Positions 8,472 through 17,192 of a DNA stretch of 64,000 nt are shown here, piece after piece. Location of the stretch: contig NZ_JASTLC010000001.1 in the NCBI RefSeq assembly GCF_030499575.1, forward strand, positions 4,054,001-4,118,000, in the 5' to 3' direction. Numbering within the stretch: position 1 is the stretch's first letter; every line of letters begins with the position of its first letter. Under the pieces are notes generated by a model, which saw only the letters and a list, made by a program, of their open reading frames with translations, was not told the origin of the DNA and did not search any database. Both the position numbers and the translations under genes were made by a program. This DNA is from Streptomyces sp. DG2A-72. Lineage in GTDB: Bacteria > Actinomycetota > Actinomycetes > Streptomycetales > Streptomycetaceae.

Positions 8472-9659
8472 TCAGCCGTCCAGTTCCCCGATGGTCGCGT
8501 TGGACGGCCCCCGCGTCGCCTGAAGGTCGCGGGACACGTCCTCCGCGGCGCCGAGTACTCGTACCGCGTTCTGCCAGGTGAGCTTGGCGAGGTCGGGCTT
8601 CGACCAGCCGCGGTCGAGTAGCTCCGCGATCAGGTTGGGGTAGCCGGAGACGTCGTTCAGGCCGTCGGGGGTGAAGGCCGTGCCGTCGTAGTCGCCGCCG
8701 ATGCCGAGGTGGTCGATGCCGGCGACCTCGCGCATGTGGTCGAGGTGGTCGGCGACCGTGGACGCGGTGGCGACCGGGCGCGGGTGGCGTTCCTCGAAGG
8801 CGCGGTGGACCTTCATCGCCTCGGGTGTGGTGGCGAGGTGGTGGAAGCCGTGCGCGCGCATGTTCTCGTCGGCGGCGGCCGTCCAGTCCACCGCCGCCTG
8901 GAGCACGAACTTCGGCACGAAGGTGACCATCGCCATGCCGCCGTTGCCCGACAGGCGTTCCAGGACGTCGTCCGGGATGTTGCGCGGGTGGTCGCAGACG
9001 GCCCGCGCGGACGAGTGGGAGAAGATGACCGGCGCCAGGGTCGCGTCCATCGCGTCCCGCATGGTCGTCGCCGCCACGTGCGAGAGGTCGACGAGCATGC
9101 CCTCGCGGTTCATCTCCCGCACGACCGCACGGCCGAAGGCGGACAGTCCACCGACACCGGGCTCGTCCGTCGCCGAATCCGCCCAGTCGACGTTGTCGTT
9201 GTGGGTGAGGGTCATGTAGCGCACGCCGAGCGCGGACAACGCCCGTAGCGTGGCAAGGGAGTTGGCGATGGAGTGGCCGCCTTCGGCGCCCATCAGCGAT
9301 GCGATACGGCCCTCCGCGCGCGCCGCCTCCATGTCGGCGGCCGTCGTCGCGGGCCTCAGGTCCTTCGGGTAACGGGCCAGCAACTGCCGTACGCAGTCGA
9401 TCTGTTCCAGCGTCGCCGCAACCGGTTCGGGCTGGTCCGCGCGGACGTACACCGACCAGTACTGCGCACCGACGCCGCCCTCGCGCAGGCGCGGGATGTC
9501 GGTGTGCAGATGGGCGCTCTGGGACGTGGCGATGTCGCGGGCGTCGAGGTCGTAGCGAACCTGTTCGCGCAGTGCCCAGGGCAGGTCGTTGTGCCCGTCG
9601 ACGACGGGGAACTCGCGCAGGAGTTCCCGGGCTGCCTGCAGAGAGCTCACGGCCGTCAC
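8472..9659 (-). CDS. Membrane-dipeptidase (M19) family dipeptidase
   Basis: 395 residues. Zinc-dependent hydrolysis of dipeptides, including L-D types. All binuclear metal motifs are intact: [16 protein letters not shown] (bridging Glu), [13 protein letters not shown] and GIGGDYDG. From established work, S. coelicolor Sco3058, the close bacterial relative of human renal dipeptidase, was characterised structurally; gene order here (dipeptidase, purE, purK) suggests this is its orthologue. GTG start at 9659 overlaps the purE stop (GTGA), so it is the third gene of a purK-purE-dipeptidase operon. Confidence 0.93.
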   Translation of the reverse strand: MTAVSSLQAARELLREFPVVDGHNDLPWALREQVRYDLDARDIATSQSAHLHTDIPRLREGGVGAQYWSVYVRADQPEPVAATLEQIDCVRQLLARYPKDLRPATTAADMEAARAEGRIASLMGAEGGHSIANSLATLRALSALGVRYMTLTHNDNVDWADSATDEPGVGGLSAFGRAVVREMNREGMLVDLSHVAATTMRDAMDATLAPVIFSHSSARAVCDHPRNIPDDVLERLSGNGGMAMVTFVPKFVLQAAVDWTAAADENMRAHGFHHLATTPEAMKVHRAFEERHPRPVATASTVADHLDHMREVAGIDHLGIGGDYDGTAFTPDGLNDVSGYPNLIAELLDRGWSKPDLAKLTWQNAVRVLGAAEDVSRDLQATRGPSNATIGELDG

Positions 9660-10177
9660 GTCCCGAAACCGAAGCCGTTCGTGCCCTCGACCTTGCCGCG
9701 CAGGCGCCTGCCCTTCTCGGTCGCCTGGTCGTTCAGCTCCTGCTGGAACTCCCGCATCCTGCCGAGGAGTTCCTCGTCGTGGGCGGCGAGGATACGGGCC
9801 GCGAGGAGACCGGCGTTGCGCGCTCCGGCGACGGAGACCGTCGCGACCGGGACGCCGGCAGGCATCTGCACGATGGACAGCAGCGAGTCCATGCCGTCGA
9901 GGTACTTCAGCGGCACCGGGACACCGATGACCGGGAGGGGGGTGACGGAGGCGAGCATGCCGGGCAGATGAGCGGCGCCACCCGCCCCCGCGATGATCAC
10001 CTTCAACCCGCGCTCGGCCGCCTGCTCCCCGTACGCGACCATCTCGCGCGGCATCCGGTGCGCCGAGACGACGTCGACCTCGTACTCGATCTCGAACTCG
10101 TCGAGGGCCTGTCCGGCGGCCTCCATGACGGGCCAGTCGGAGTCCGACCCCATGACGATGCCAACTACGGGGCTCAT
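9656..10177 (-). CDS. purE: N5-carboxyaminoimidazole ribonucleotide mutase
   Basis: 173 residues. Converts N5-CAIR to CAIR in purine synthesis. Class I PurE signature: [15 protein letters not shown] near the N-terminus, SAHRMP (catalytic His) and [16 protein letters not shown] 10177 overlaps the purK stop by 4 bases and its own stop overlaps the dipeptidase start, so all three are translationally coupled. Confidence 0.96.
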   Translation of the reverse strand: MSPVVGIVMGSDSDWPVMEAAGQALDEFEIEYEVDVVSAHRMPREMVAYGEQAAERGLKVIIAGAGGAAHLPGMLASVTPLPVIGVPVPLKYLDGMDSLLSIVQMPAGVPVATVSVAGARNAGLLAARILAAHDEELLGRMREFQQELNDQATEKGRRLRGKVEGTNGFGFGT

Positions 10178-11313
10178 TCTGTGATCGTGCCTCTCAGATA
10201 GCCGGCAGCGTGACGGGCGCGCTCCAGCACGTCGTCCAGATCGTCGCCGTAAGTGTTGACGTGGCCCACCTTGCGACCGGGCTTCACGTCCTTGCCATAC
10301 ATATGGATCTTGAGCTGGGGGTCGCGTGCCATGCAGTGCAGGTACGCGTAATACATGTCGGGGTAATCGCCGCCGAGGACGTTGACCATGACCGTCCACT
10401 TGGCGCGCGGACGCGGGTCGCCGAGCGGGAGGTCGAGGACGGCCCGGACGTGATTGGCGAACTGCGAGGTGATCGCGCCGTCCTGGGTCCAGTGACCGGA
10501 GTTGTGCGGGCGCATCGCCAGCTCGTTGACGAGTATGCGGCCGTCGCGGGTCTGGAACAGCTCGACGGCGAGGTGACCGACGACGTCCAGTTCCTTGGCG
10601 ATGCGCAGGGCCATCTCCTCGGCGCGCAGGGCGAGCGCCGGGGCGAGGTCGGGGGCGGGCGCGATGACCGTGTCGCAGACGCCGTCGACCTGACGGGACT
10701 CCACGACCGGGTACGCGACGGCCTGACCGTGCGGCGACCGTACGACGTTCGCGGCCAGCTCCCGTACGAAGTCGACCTTCTCCTCGGCGAGCACGGGAAC
10801 GCCGGCGCGGAAGGGCTCCGCGGCCTCCTCGACGGTCCGTACGACCCACACGCCCTTGCCGTCGTAGCCACCGCGGACGGTCTTGAGGACGACGGGAAAG
10901 CCGTCCCCCTCCGCCGCGAACGCGGCGACGTCCTGCGGATCGCCGACGATGCGGTGCCGCGGACAGGGCACGCCGATCGCGTCGAGCTTCGCGCGCATCA
11001 CGCCCTTGTCCTGGGCGTGCTGGAGCGCGTCGGGGCCGGGGCGGACGGGGATGCCGTCCGCTTCGAGGGCCCGCAGATGCTCCGTCGGGACGTGTTCGTG
11101 ATCGAAGGTGATCACGTCACAGCCGCGTGCGAAGGCGCGCAGCGTGTCCAGGTCGCGATAGTCGCCGATGACGACATCGCTGACGACCTGCGCCGCGGAA
11201 TCCTGAGGGGTGTCACTGAGGAGCTTGAACCTGATGCCGAGCGGGATGCCTGCCTCGTGTGTCATACGAGCGAGCTGGCCCCCGCCGACCATGCCGACTA
11301 CCGGGAACGTCAC
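10174..11313 (-). CDS. purK: 5-(carboxyamino)imidazole ribonucleotide synthase
   Basis: 379 residues from GTG 11313. ATP-grasp enzyme joining bicarbonate to [16 protein letters not shown] is the N-terminal pre-ATP-grasp nucleotide fold, [10 protein letters not shown] the ATP-grasp glycine loop, and [22 protein letters not shown] residues ([16 protein letters not shown]) the metal/ATP site. First gene of the purKE-dipeptidase operon, divergent from the GtrA gene. Confidence 0.96.
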   Translation of the reverse strand: MTFPVVGMVGGGQLARMTHEAGIPLGIRFKLLSDTPQDSAAQVVSDVVIGDYRDLDTLRAFARGCDVITFDHEHVPTEHLRALEADGIPVRPGPDALQHAQDKGVMRAKLDAIGVPCPRHRIVGDPQDVAAFAAEGDGFPVVLKTVRGGYDGKGVWVVRTVEEAAEPFRAGVPVLAEEKVDFVRELAANVVRSPHGQAVAYPVVESRQVDGVCDTVIAPAPDLAPALALRAEEMALRIAKELDVVGHLAVELFQTRDGRILVNELAMRPHNSGHWTQDGAITSQFANHVRAVLDLPLGDPRPRAKWTVMVNVLGGDYPDMYYAYLHCMARDPQLKIHMYGKDVKPGRKVGHVNTYGDDLDDVLERARHAAGYLRGTITE

Positions 11314-11477
11314 GACCCCAGGGTATCGGTCACGCCACCGCGGCCGGTTTCCGCGCCTTTCCCAAGCCTTTCCTCTGCCTTTCCCACGGGTGTGTGCGGC
11401 CGCACAGGCGTTTGGGCAGGCGGCTGGTTAGCATGGCTGAGTTGACGTAGTCCGACCGATGGGGGCTCTGCACGACC

Positions 11478-12041
11478 ATGGGACATGGTTCCTCGGGGCT
11501 TCATTCGGCCCCCCAAGCGCTACGGCAGCGCATCGACCTGCTGGTACGTGAGATCGCCAAGTTCGGTGCGGTGGGCGGCGCGGGGCTCCTGGTCAACCTG
11601 CTCGTGTTCAACCTGGTACGGCAAGTCACCGACCTCCAGGTGGTGCGGGCGAGCGTCATCGCGACGGTGGTGGCCATCGCCTTCAACTACGTCGGGTTCC
11701 GCTACTTCACGTACCGCGACCGCGACAAGGGCGGCCGTACGAAGGAACTGACCCTGTTCCTGCTGTTCAGCGCCGTCGGCCTGGTCATCGAGAACGGCGT
11801 CCTCTACGCCGCCACCTACGGCTTCGACTGGGACAGCCCCCTCCAGTCCAACATCTTCAAGTTCCTCGGCATCGGCATAGCCACCCTCTTCCGCTTCTGG
11901 TCCTACCGCACCTGGGTCTTCAAGACCCTCCCGGCCCGGGAGGCCGTCTCCGACGCGGAATCGTTCCTGACGGAACAGCGCAAGGGCTCGACGGCTGAGG
12001 AACGCCCAGCACCGGCGGGCGCAGGCCGCCGCTCCGGGTAA
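11478..12041 (+). CDS. GtrA-family membrane protein
   Basis: 187 residues with four predicted membrane helices (AVGGAGLLVNLLVF; ASVIATVVAIAFNYVGF; LFLLFSAVGLVIENGVLY; NIFKFLGIGIATLFRFW) and the family Asn/Tyr motif FNYVGFRYFTYR. GtrA proteins are thought to help move lipid-linked sugars across the membrane for cell-wall or surface glycosylation. The charged C-terminal tail of about 40 residues is cytoplasmic. Single gene; the partner glycosyltransferase is not nearby. Confidence 0.88.
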   Translation: MGHGSSGLHSAPQALRQRIDLLVREIAKFGAVGGAGLLVNLLVFNLVRQVTDLQVVRASVIATVVAIAFNYVGFRYFTYRDRDKGGRTKELTLFLLFSAVGLVIENGVLYAATYGFDWDSPLQSNIFKFLGIGIATLFRFWSYRTWVFKTLPAREAVSDAESFLTEQRKGSTAEERPAPAGAGRRSG

Positions 12042-12169
12042 GCCCAGCAGCGGGCATTCGTGCCGCCTAGGGCGGCACGGGTGGGCGCAGGCGGCACCCC
12101 GCAAACGCCGGGCCGCGCGACCCACCCCCGGCCGACGCAAACCCCGGGCACCGCACCCCACCCCCCCGG

Positions 12170-13441
12170 CTACCGAACCGTCGGCTCCGAATCCCCCGCC
12201 GGCTTCTCCGTAGCCGTACGAGACAGAAACAACCCGAACACCGGCGGCGAAGCCTGCAGCATCTCCAGCCGCCCCCCATCCGCCTCCGCCAGATCCCGCG
12301 CCACGGCCAACCCGATCCCGGTCGAGTTCCGCCCACTGATCGCCCGCTCAAAGATCCGCGCTCCAAGATCGGCAGGCACCCCGGGCCCCTCGTCCGTCAC
12401 CTCGACGACCGCCTGATTCCCGGTGACCCGCGTCCGCAGCGCGACCGTACCGCCCCCATGCATCAGCGAGTTCTCGATCAACGCGGCCAGCACCTGCGCG
12501 ACCGCCCCCGGCGTACCCACCGCATGCAGATGCCGCTTGCCCGAGCTGACGATCGCCCGCCCCGCACTCCGGTACGCGGGCCGCCACTCCGCGAGCTGCT
12601 GCTGAATGACCTCGTCGAGATCGAAGGTGACGGCGGAGCCGGTACGAGGGTCACGGGAGTTCGTCAGCAGCCGCTCGACGACATCCGTAAGCCGCTCCAC
12701 CTGCGCGATCGCGATCGTCGCCTCCTCCTTCACGGTGTCCGGATCGTCGGTGAGGGTGATCTCCTCCAGCCGCATGGACAGCGCGGTGAGCGGCGTACGG
12801 AGCTGATGCGAGGCGTCGGCGGCCAGTCGCCGTTCCGCGGTCAGCATGCGGGCGATCCGCTCGGCGGATCCGTCCAGCACGTCGGCGACCCGGTCCAGCT
12901 CCGGGACGCCGTACCGCTTGTGCCGGGGCCGCGGATCCCCGGATCCGAGCCGTTCGGCGGTCTCGACGAGATCCGTCAGCGGTGAAGCGAGCCGATTGGC
13001 CTGCCGTACGGCGAGCAGCACCGCGGCGATCACCGCCAGCAACGCCACGGCCGCGATGATCAGCAGCGTCCGCCAGACCTCACGGGTCACCACGGAACGG
13101 GGTTCCTGGACGACGACCGTCTCCCCCTGCTCGCCCTTGCGCGTGGCGCTGATGGGGTCGCCGGACGGCTTGGTGCCGATCTCGATGGGCTTCTCACCCG
13201 GGATCCGGACCTGCGCGTAGCGCTCCGCCGGCACCTGTTCCCGCAGCATGTCAGCCGTGACGGCCCCCGTGGCGATCAGCCGGCTGTCCACGATGCTGGC
13301 CAGCCGGACCGCCTCGGAGTCCACCCGCTCCTGCGCGGTGCTGCTGATCGTCCGGGTCTCGACGATCACGAGGGAGACACCGAAGACGGCGATCACGACG
13401 AGCACCACGGCGAGCGTGGACTGGATCAGTCGACGGCGCAT
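12170..13441 (-). CDS. Sensor histidine kinase
   Basis: 423 residues. Two membrane helices (about 7-27 and 122-145) flank a roughly 95-residue extracellular sensor; then HAMP (145-197), the phospho-acceptor H-box DASHQLRTPLTAL, and an ATPase domain with N-box ALIENSLMHGGG, G1 DEGPGVP and G2 STGIGLAVA. All catalytic boxes are intact. It is the second gene of a two-component operon; the response regulator ends 84 bases upstream, with tandem repeats filling the gap. The signal is unknown. Confidence 0.94.
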   Translation of the reverse strand: MRRRLIQSTLAVVLVVIAVFGVSLVIVETRTISSTAQERVDSEAVRLASIVDSRLIATGAVTADMLREQVPAERYAQVRIPGEKPIEIGTKPSGDPISATRKGEQGETVVVQEPRSVVTREVWRTLLIIAAVALLAVIAAVLLAVRQANRLASPLTDLVETAERLGSGDPRPRHKRYGVPELDRVADVLDGSAERIARMLTAERRLAADASHQLRTPLTALSMRLEEITLTDDPDTVKEEATIAIAQVERLTDVVERLLTNSRDPRTGSAVTFDLDEVIQQQLAEWRPAYRSAGRAIVSSGKRHLHAVGTPGAVAQVLAALIENSLMHGGGTVALRTRVTGNQAVVEVTDEGPGVPADLGARIFERAISGRNSTGIGLAVARDLAEADGGRLEMLQASPPVFGLFLSRTATEKPAGDSEPTVR

Positions 13442-13460
13442 GGACCCGTACTAGTCATTG

Positions 13461-13524
13461 CTCAGCACTTCTCGGACTCAGCACTTCTCGGACTCAGCAC
13501 TTCTCGGACTCAGCACTTCTCGGA
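13461..13524. repeat. Four perfect 16-bp tandem repeats in the response regulator/kinase gap
   Basis: Unit CTCAGCACTTCTCGGA (plus strand) occurs four times without a mismatch at 13461, 13477, 13493 and 13509. The next 16 bases (13525-13540) are a diverged copy that contains the last codons and stop of the response regulator, so the array seems to have grown out of that gene's 3' end. On the coding strand every unit carries TGA. Confidence 0.97.
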
Positions 13525-13525
13525 C

Positions 13526-14203
13526 TCAGCTCTTCTCGAAGCGGAAGCCCACGCCGCGCACGGTGGCGATGTACCGCGGGTTCGCCGCGTCGTCGCCGAG
13601 CTTCTTGCGCAGCCAGGAGATGTGCATGTCGAGGGTCTTGGTCGACGACCACCAGGTGGTGTCCCAGACCTCGCGCATCAGCTGGTCGCGGGTGACGACC
13701 CGCCCGGCGTCCCGCACGAGGACCCGCAACAGGTCGAACTCCTTGGCAGTGAGCTGGAGTTCCTCCTCGCCCATCCACGCGCGGTGCGACTCGACGTCGA
13801 TGCGCACGCCGTGCGTGGCGGGCGGCTGCTGCGGCTCGGCGGCGCCGCGCCGCAGCAGGGCCCGGACCCGGGCGAGCAGTTCGGCGAGCCGGAACGGCTT
13901 GGTGACGTAGTCGTCGGCGCCCGCGTCGAGACCGACGACGGTGTCCACCTCGTCGGCGCGCGCGGTCAGGATGAGGATCGGGACGGTGTGGCCTTCGGCG
14001 CGCAGCCGACGGGCCACCTCCAGGCCGTCCATGCCGGGCAGGCCCAGGTCCAGCACGCACAGGTCGATGCCGCCCTGGATGCCGGCGTCGAGCGCGGTGG
14101 GGCCGTCCTCGCGCACCTCGACCTCGTAACCTTCCCGGCGCAGGGCGCGGGCCAGCGGTTCCGAGATGGACGCGTCGTCCTCGGCGAGCAGTACACGGGT
14201 CAT
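13526..14203 (-). CDS. OmpR/PhoB-family response regulator
   Basis: 225 residues from ATG 14203; a TTG 27 bases upstream is in frame. Receiver domain with the acidic pair LLAEDD, phospho-Asp in CVLDLGLPGMDGLE, switch Thr in ILTARAD and Lys in YVTKPFR. Winged-helix output domain at the C-terminus (LTAKEFDLLRVL, DMHISWLRKKLG, TVRGVGFRFE). No strong ribosome-binding site precedes the ATG, so a leaderless or weakly initiated mRNA is possible. Direct repeats upstream suggest autoregulation. Confidence 0.94.
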   Translation of the reverse strand: MTRVLLAEDDASISEPLARALRREGYEVEVREDGPTALDAGIQGGIDLCVLDLGLPGMDGLEVARRLRAEGHTVPILILTARADEVDTVVGLDAGADDYVTKPFRLAELLARVRALLRRGAAEPQQPPATHGVRIDVESHRAWMGEEELQLTAKEFDLLRVLVRDAGRVVTRDQLMREVWDTTWWSSTKTLDMHISWLRKKLGDDAANPRYIATVRGVGFRFEKS

Positions 14204-14255
14204 GAGGTGATGGTAGTCCGCGGATGACAAGAGCCGGGGTGTGATCGGCAGGCCG

Positions 14256-14287
14256 GATTCTTACCGTCCCATGGACCGATCCTTACC
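14256..14287. promoter_or_regulatory. Direct repeat pair upstream of the response regulator
   Basis: GATTCTTACC at 14256 and GATCCTTACC at 14278: nine of ten bases identical, exactly 22 bp apart. OmpR-type regulators bind direct repeats on one helix face, so two helical turns fits. They lie 53-84 bases upstream of the regulator start. Confidence 0.55.
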
Positions 14288-14584
14288 TTGCCCCGACATC
14301 GCTACGAACCTATGGCCCTAGGGTGCGATCCCTGGCAATGGCCTTCGAAAATATGCCTGCGGCTCCACCGACACCTGTGATACGTGTCTCAAGTCCTTCC
14401 ATATCCGTCGGTGTCCTGCCTTATGGTGAACAAACGCCTGTAGTACCACAGGGACCTTTGGCAAGCATCTGACGCTGAAGGTCTCTTTTGTGTGCGGGCT
14501 GGCCCTCGCCAGCCTTGAAAGGGATGACCCCCACCGGGCGCGCATCGCACCCTCCGAGCGCGTCCCGATCAGCAAGGATCGACC
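14288..14584. other. Upstream region of the peptide transporter
   Basis: About 300 bases between the direct-repeat pair and the transporter start, with no frame of convincing codon use. The 3' part has stop codons in all forward frames and no clear hairpin. I see nothing nameable beyond a presumed promoter region. Confidence 0.6.
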
Positions 14585-16123
14585 ATGGCCTCCAGCCTGA
14601 CGAAGGACTCGGCCACCCCGGGCACCCCCGGTTCCGAGAAGACCTTCTTCGGCCACCCCCGCGGACTGGCCACTCTCTTCATGACCGAGATGTGGGAGCG
14701 GTTCTCCTACTACGGCATGAAGGCCCTGCTCACCGTCTACCTGCTGTCCGGCGGCCCCGACGCCGGCAAGAGCAGCATGGGCGGCGGCCTCGCCATGGAC
14801 GTGGCCACCACGACGGTGATCGTCTCTGTCTACTCGGCGATGGTCTACCTCCTCGCCATGCCCGGCGGCTGGCTCGGCGACCGCGTCTGGGGCCCGCGCA
14901 AGACGGTGGCCATCGCGGCCGTCACCATCATGTCCGGCCACCTCGTGCTGGCGCTGCCCGGCGGCCAGGCGCCGTTCTTCGCGGGCCTCGCCCTGGTCGC
15001 GGCCGGTTCGGGTCTGCTCAAGGCCAACATCTCCACGATGGTGGGCCACCTGTACGACGGCCCCGAGGACCCGCGCCGCGACGGCGGCTTCACGATCTTC
15101 TACATGGGCATCAACGCCGGTGCCTTCTTCGCCCCGCTGGCCATCGGCACCGTGGGCCAGGAGGTCAACTGGCACCTCGGCTTCGGCATGGCCGCGGTCG
15201 GCATGGCGATCGGTCTGGCCGCGTTCCTGCTCGGCACGCGCAATCTGAGCCCGCAGAGCAGCGTCGTCCCGAAGCCGCTGGCGGCCGAGGAGCGCGCGGC
15301 CTGGCTGCGCAAGGGCCTGATCTGGGTGATCGTCGCGGCCGTGTTCTACGGCGCGGTCGGCTTCACCGGTCACTTCACCCTGAACTGGGCGATGATCCCG
15401 CTCACGATCATCGGTCTCATCGTCCCGGCGGGCGTGCTGCTGCGTATCAAGCGGGACAAGGACCTCTCGACGAACGAGCAGTCGAAGATGACCGCCTACA
15501 TCTGGTTCTTCGTCGCCGCCGCCGTGTTCTGGATGATCTACGACCAGGGCGCGTCCACCGTCCAGGCGTTCGGTGAGGGCAAGGCGTCCGGCTCGATGCT
15601 GGGCTTCGACTTCCCGTCCTCCTGGTACCAGTCGCTGAACCCGCTGTTCATCATGGCGCTGGCCCCGGTCTTCGCCTTCGTCTGGGTGTGGCTGAACCGC
15701 CAGGGCAAGGAGCCGAGCACCATCGTGAAGTTCGCGATGGGCCTGGTCCTGGTCGGCGTCTCGTTCTTCTTCTTCCTGATCCCGCTCGGCATGGCGGCGA
15801 ACGGCACGGCGGTCAGCCCGATGTGGCTGGTGGGCATCTACTTCATCCAGACCGTCGGTGAGCTGTGCCTGTCGCCGGTAGGCCTGTCGGTGACGACGAA
15901 GATGGCCCCGGCCAAGTACGCCAGCCAGATGATGGGCGTCTGGTTCCTCGCGGTCACCGCGGGCGACTCCATCACCAGCCTCCTCTCCAACCCGGCCATC
16001 GCCGGCGTCGACCTGAGCGGCAAGGGCGCCGTCTTCGTAGAGGCAGCTCTCGCGGCCCTCGCCGGATTCGCGGTGTGGATGTACCGCCGAAAGGTCAAGA
16101 CCCTGATGGGCGACGTGCACTGA
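14585..16123 (+). CDS. POT-family proton-dependent oligopeptide transporter
   Basis: 512 residues. Imports di- and tripeptides with protons across the inner membrane. The family's E-x-x-E-R-F-x-Y-Y-G motif is present as EMWERFSYYGM near residue 35, with FYMGINAG (the PTR2 signature region) and ELCLSPVGLS in the second half. Roughly 14 hydrophobic segments, including two extra central ones typical of bacterial members. ATG 14585 lies 6 bases after AAGGAT. Single gene followed by a strong hairpin. Confidence 0.95.
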   Translation: MASSLTKDSATPGTPGSEKTFFGHPRGLATLFMTEMWERFSYYGMKALLTVYLLSGGPDAGKSSMGGGLAMDVATTTVIVSVYSAMVYLLAMPGGWLGDRVWGPRKTVAIAAVTIMSGHLVLALPGGQAPFFAGLALVAAGSGLLKANISTMVGHLYDGPEDPRRDGGFTIFYMGINAGAFFAPLAIGTVGQEVNWHLGFGMAAVGMAIGLAAFLLGTRNLSPQSSVVPKPLAAEERAAWLRKGLIWVIVAAVFYGAVGFTGHFTLNWAMIPLTIIGLIVPAGVLLRIKRDKDLSTNEQSKMTAYIWFFVAAAVFWMIYDQGASTVQAFGEGKASGSMLGFDFPSSWYQSLNPLFIMALAPVFAFVWVWLNRQGKEPSTIVKFAMGLVLVGVSFFFFLIPLGMAANGTAVSPMWLVGIYFIQTVGELCLSPVGLSVTTKMAPAKYASQMMGVWFLAVTAGDSITSLLSNPAIAGVDLSGKGAVFVEAALAALAGFAVWMYRRKVKTLMGDVH

Positions 16124-16145
16124 CGTCTGCCGACGCACACAGAAG

Positions 16146-16175
16146 GGCCGCCGCATCGGGTTGGGTGCGGCGGCC
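16146..16175 (+). terminator. Hairpin after the peptide transporter
   Basis: Perfect 10-bp stem GGCCGCCGCA/TGCGGCGGCC with a 10-base loop, 23 bases after the stop codon. Confidence 0.8.
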
Positions 16176-16388
16176 TCCGCCGTACCCGCGGCGGCCGGGC
16201 CTCAATTGGAAAGTTTGAGCCACCCTGACCTCTCGCGGAGCTGGCAACTCTTGCTCGCCAGTGGCCCAGATCCCCCAATTCCCCCCGGGAGAGGAACGTG
16301 TGGTTCTGTCGGTAGTTGGTGGGTTCTGGCACAGATCTTGGGGACTGGTCGCGGAGGGTGATCCCGGGCCTTCTGAGAGGCGAGGCGG

Positions 16389-17174
16389 TCAGGTGGTTTG
16401 GAGTCGGAAGTGCAGCAGGTCGGTGCCATCAGCAGAGGCTGGTTTGCCGTCCGAATCGGTGACCGCGGTCACGGCCAGGCCGACGGTCGTGGCCAGCTTC
16501 TCGAACTGGTCCCGGGTGTACCAATGCATAATCCACGGGCGCTCTTCGATGGTGCTGTCTGAGCCGTGGTGCCGTTCGTAGCGTAGAAGCGTCGTCTGTG
16601 TCCGCGCTGTCTCGTCGCGTTGCTCGGCGACGACGGATACCCGGAGCTCGGCGCCGTCGGGTGTGGCGGCTGTGCGCACTCGGCCGATCTGTTCGGTGGG
16701 GGTCGATGCGGGGGTGAACAGGGGCACCAGGGCGGTGCCGCCCTCAGCCAGGTGAGCGCGGATGCCGCGCAGGGCGGCGAGGGCTGTGGCGTCGTCGGGG
16801 AGCAGGGTGAAGGTCGGCCCGGCGAGGAAGATCGCCCGGTAGCGGCGGGGCAGGTTCAATGCCTCCATGCGCTGGTGGAACACGGTGGCACGGATGTCTT
16901 GTTCGTCTGCCCGGCGTCGGAGCCGCTCCAGCATGTCGGCGGAGGAGTCGACGCCGTCGACGTCCAGGCCGCGTCGGCGTAGCTCGAGCAGCGGATCACC
17001 GTCTCCGCACCCCAACTCCAGTGCGGGCATGCCGGTTTGCTGAATGAAGGCTGCGTAGGGTTCGGGGTCCTGGAAGAAGGACTTCAGCGGTCCGTAGATC
17101 TCCGCGACGATGCCGGTGTAGAAGTCAGCTGGGTCCACGCCGGTCACCCTACGCAGCCCCTTTCGTGCGTTCAC
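16389..17174 (-). CDS. SAM-dependent methyltransferase inside the ISL3 element
   Basis: 261 residues. Class I fold: motif I ALELGCGDGDPLLELRRRG, the acidic motif-II end VDGVDSS, and YRAIFLAGPTFTLL at the fourth strand. The substrate is not evident; C-terminal segments (HWYTRDQF) resemble small-molecule methyltransferases rather than DNA methylases. It starts 18 bases after the transposase stop on the same strand and ends 68 bases inside the left terminal repeat, so it travels with the element. Confidence 0.85.
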   Translation of the reverse strand: MNARKGLRRVTGVDPADFYTGIVAEIYGPLKSFFQDPEPYAAFIQQTGMPALELGCGDGDPLLELRRRGLDVDGVDSSADMLERLRRRADEQDIRATVFHQRMEALNLPRRYRAIFLAGPTFTLLPDDATALAALRGIRAHLAEGGTALVPLFTPASTPTEQIGRVRTAATPDGAELRVSVVAEQRDETARTQTTLLRYERHHGSDSTIEERPWIMHWYTRDQFEKLATTVGLAVTAVTDSDGKPASADGTDLLHFRLQTT

Positions 17175-17192
17175 TCGAATATCGAGGGTGGG

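Noticed and set aside
13461..13524. CRISPR array
   Set aside because: Units are contiguous with no spacers and no cas genes are near; simple tandem repeat.
14318..16156. 612-residue open frame antisense to the peptide transporter
   Set aside because: Mirror of a high-GC gene: His/Arg/Gly/Asp-rich, no domain, while the plus strand gives a complete POT transporter.
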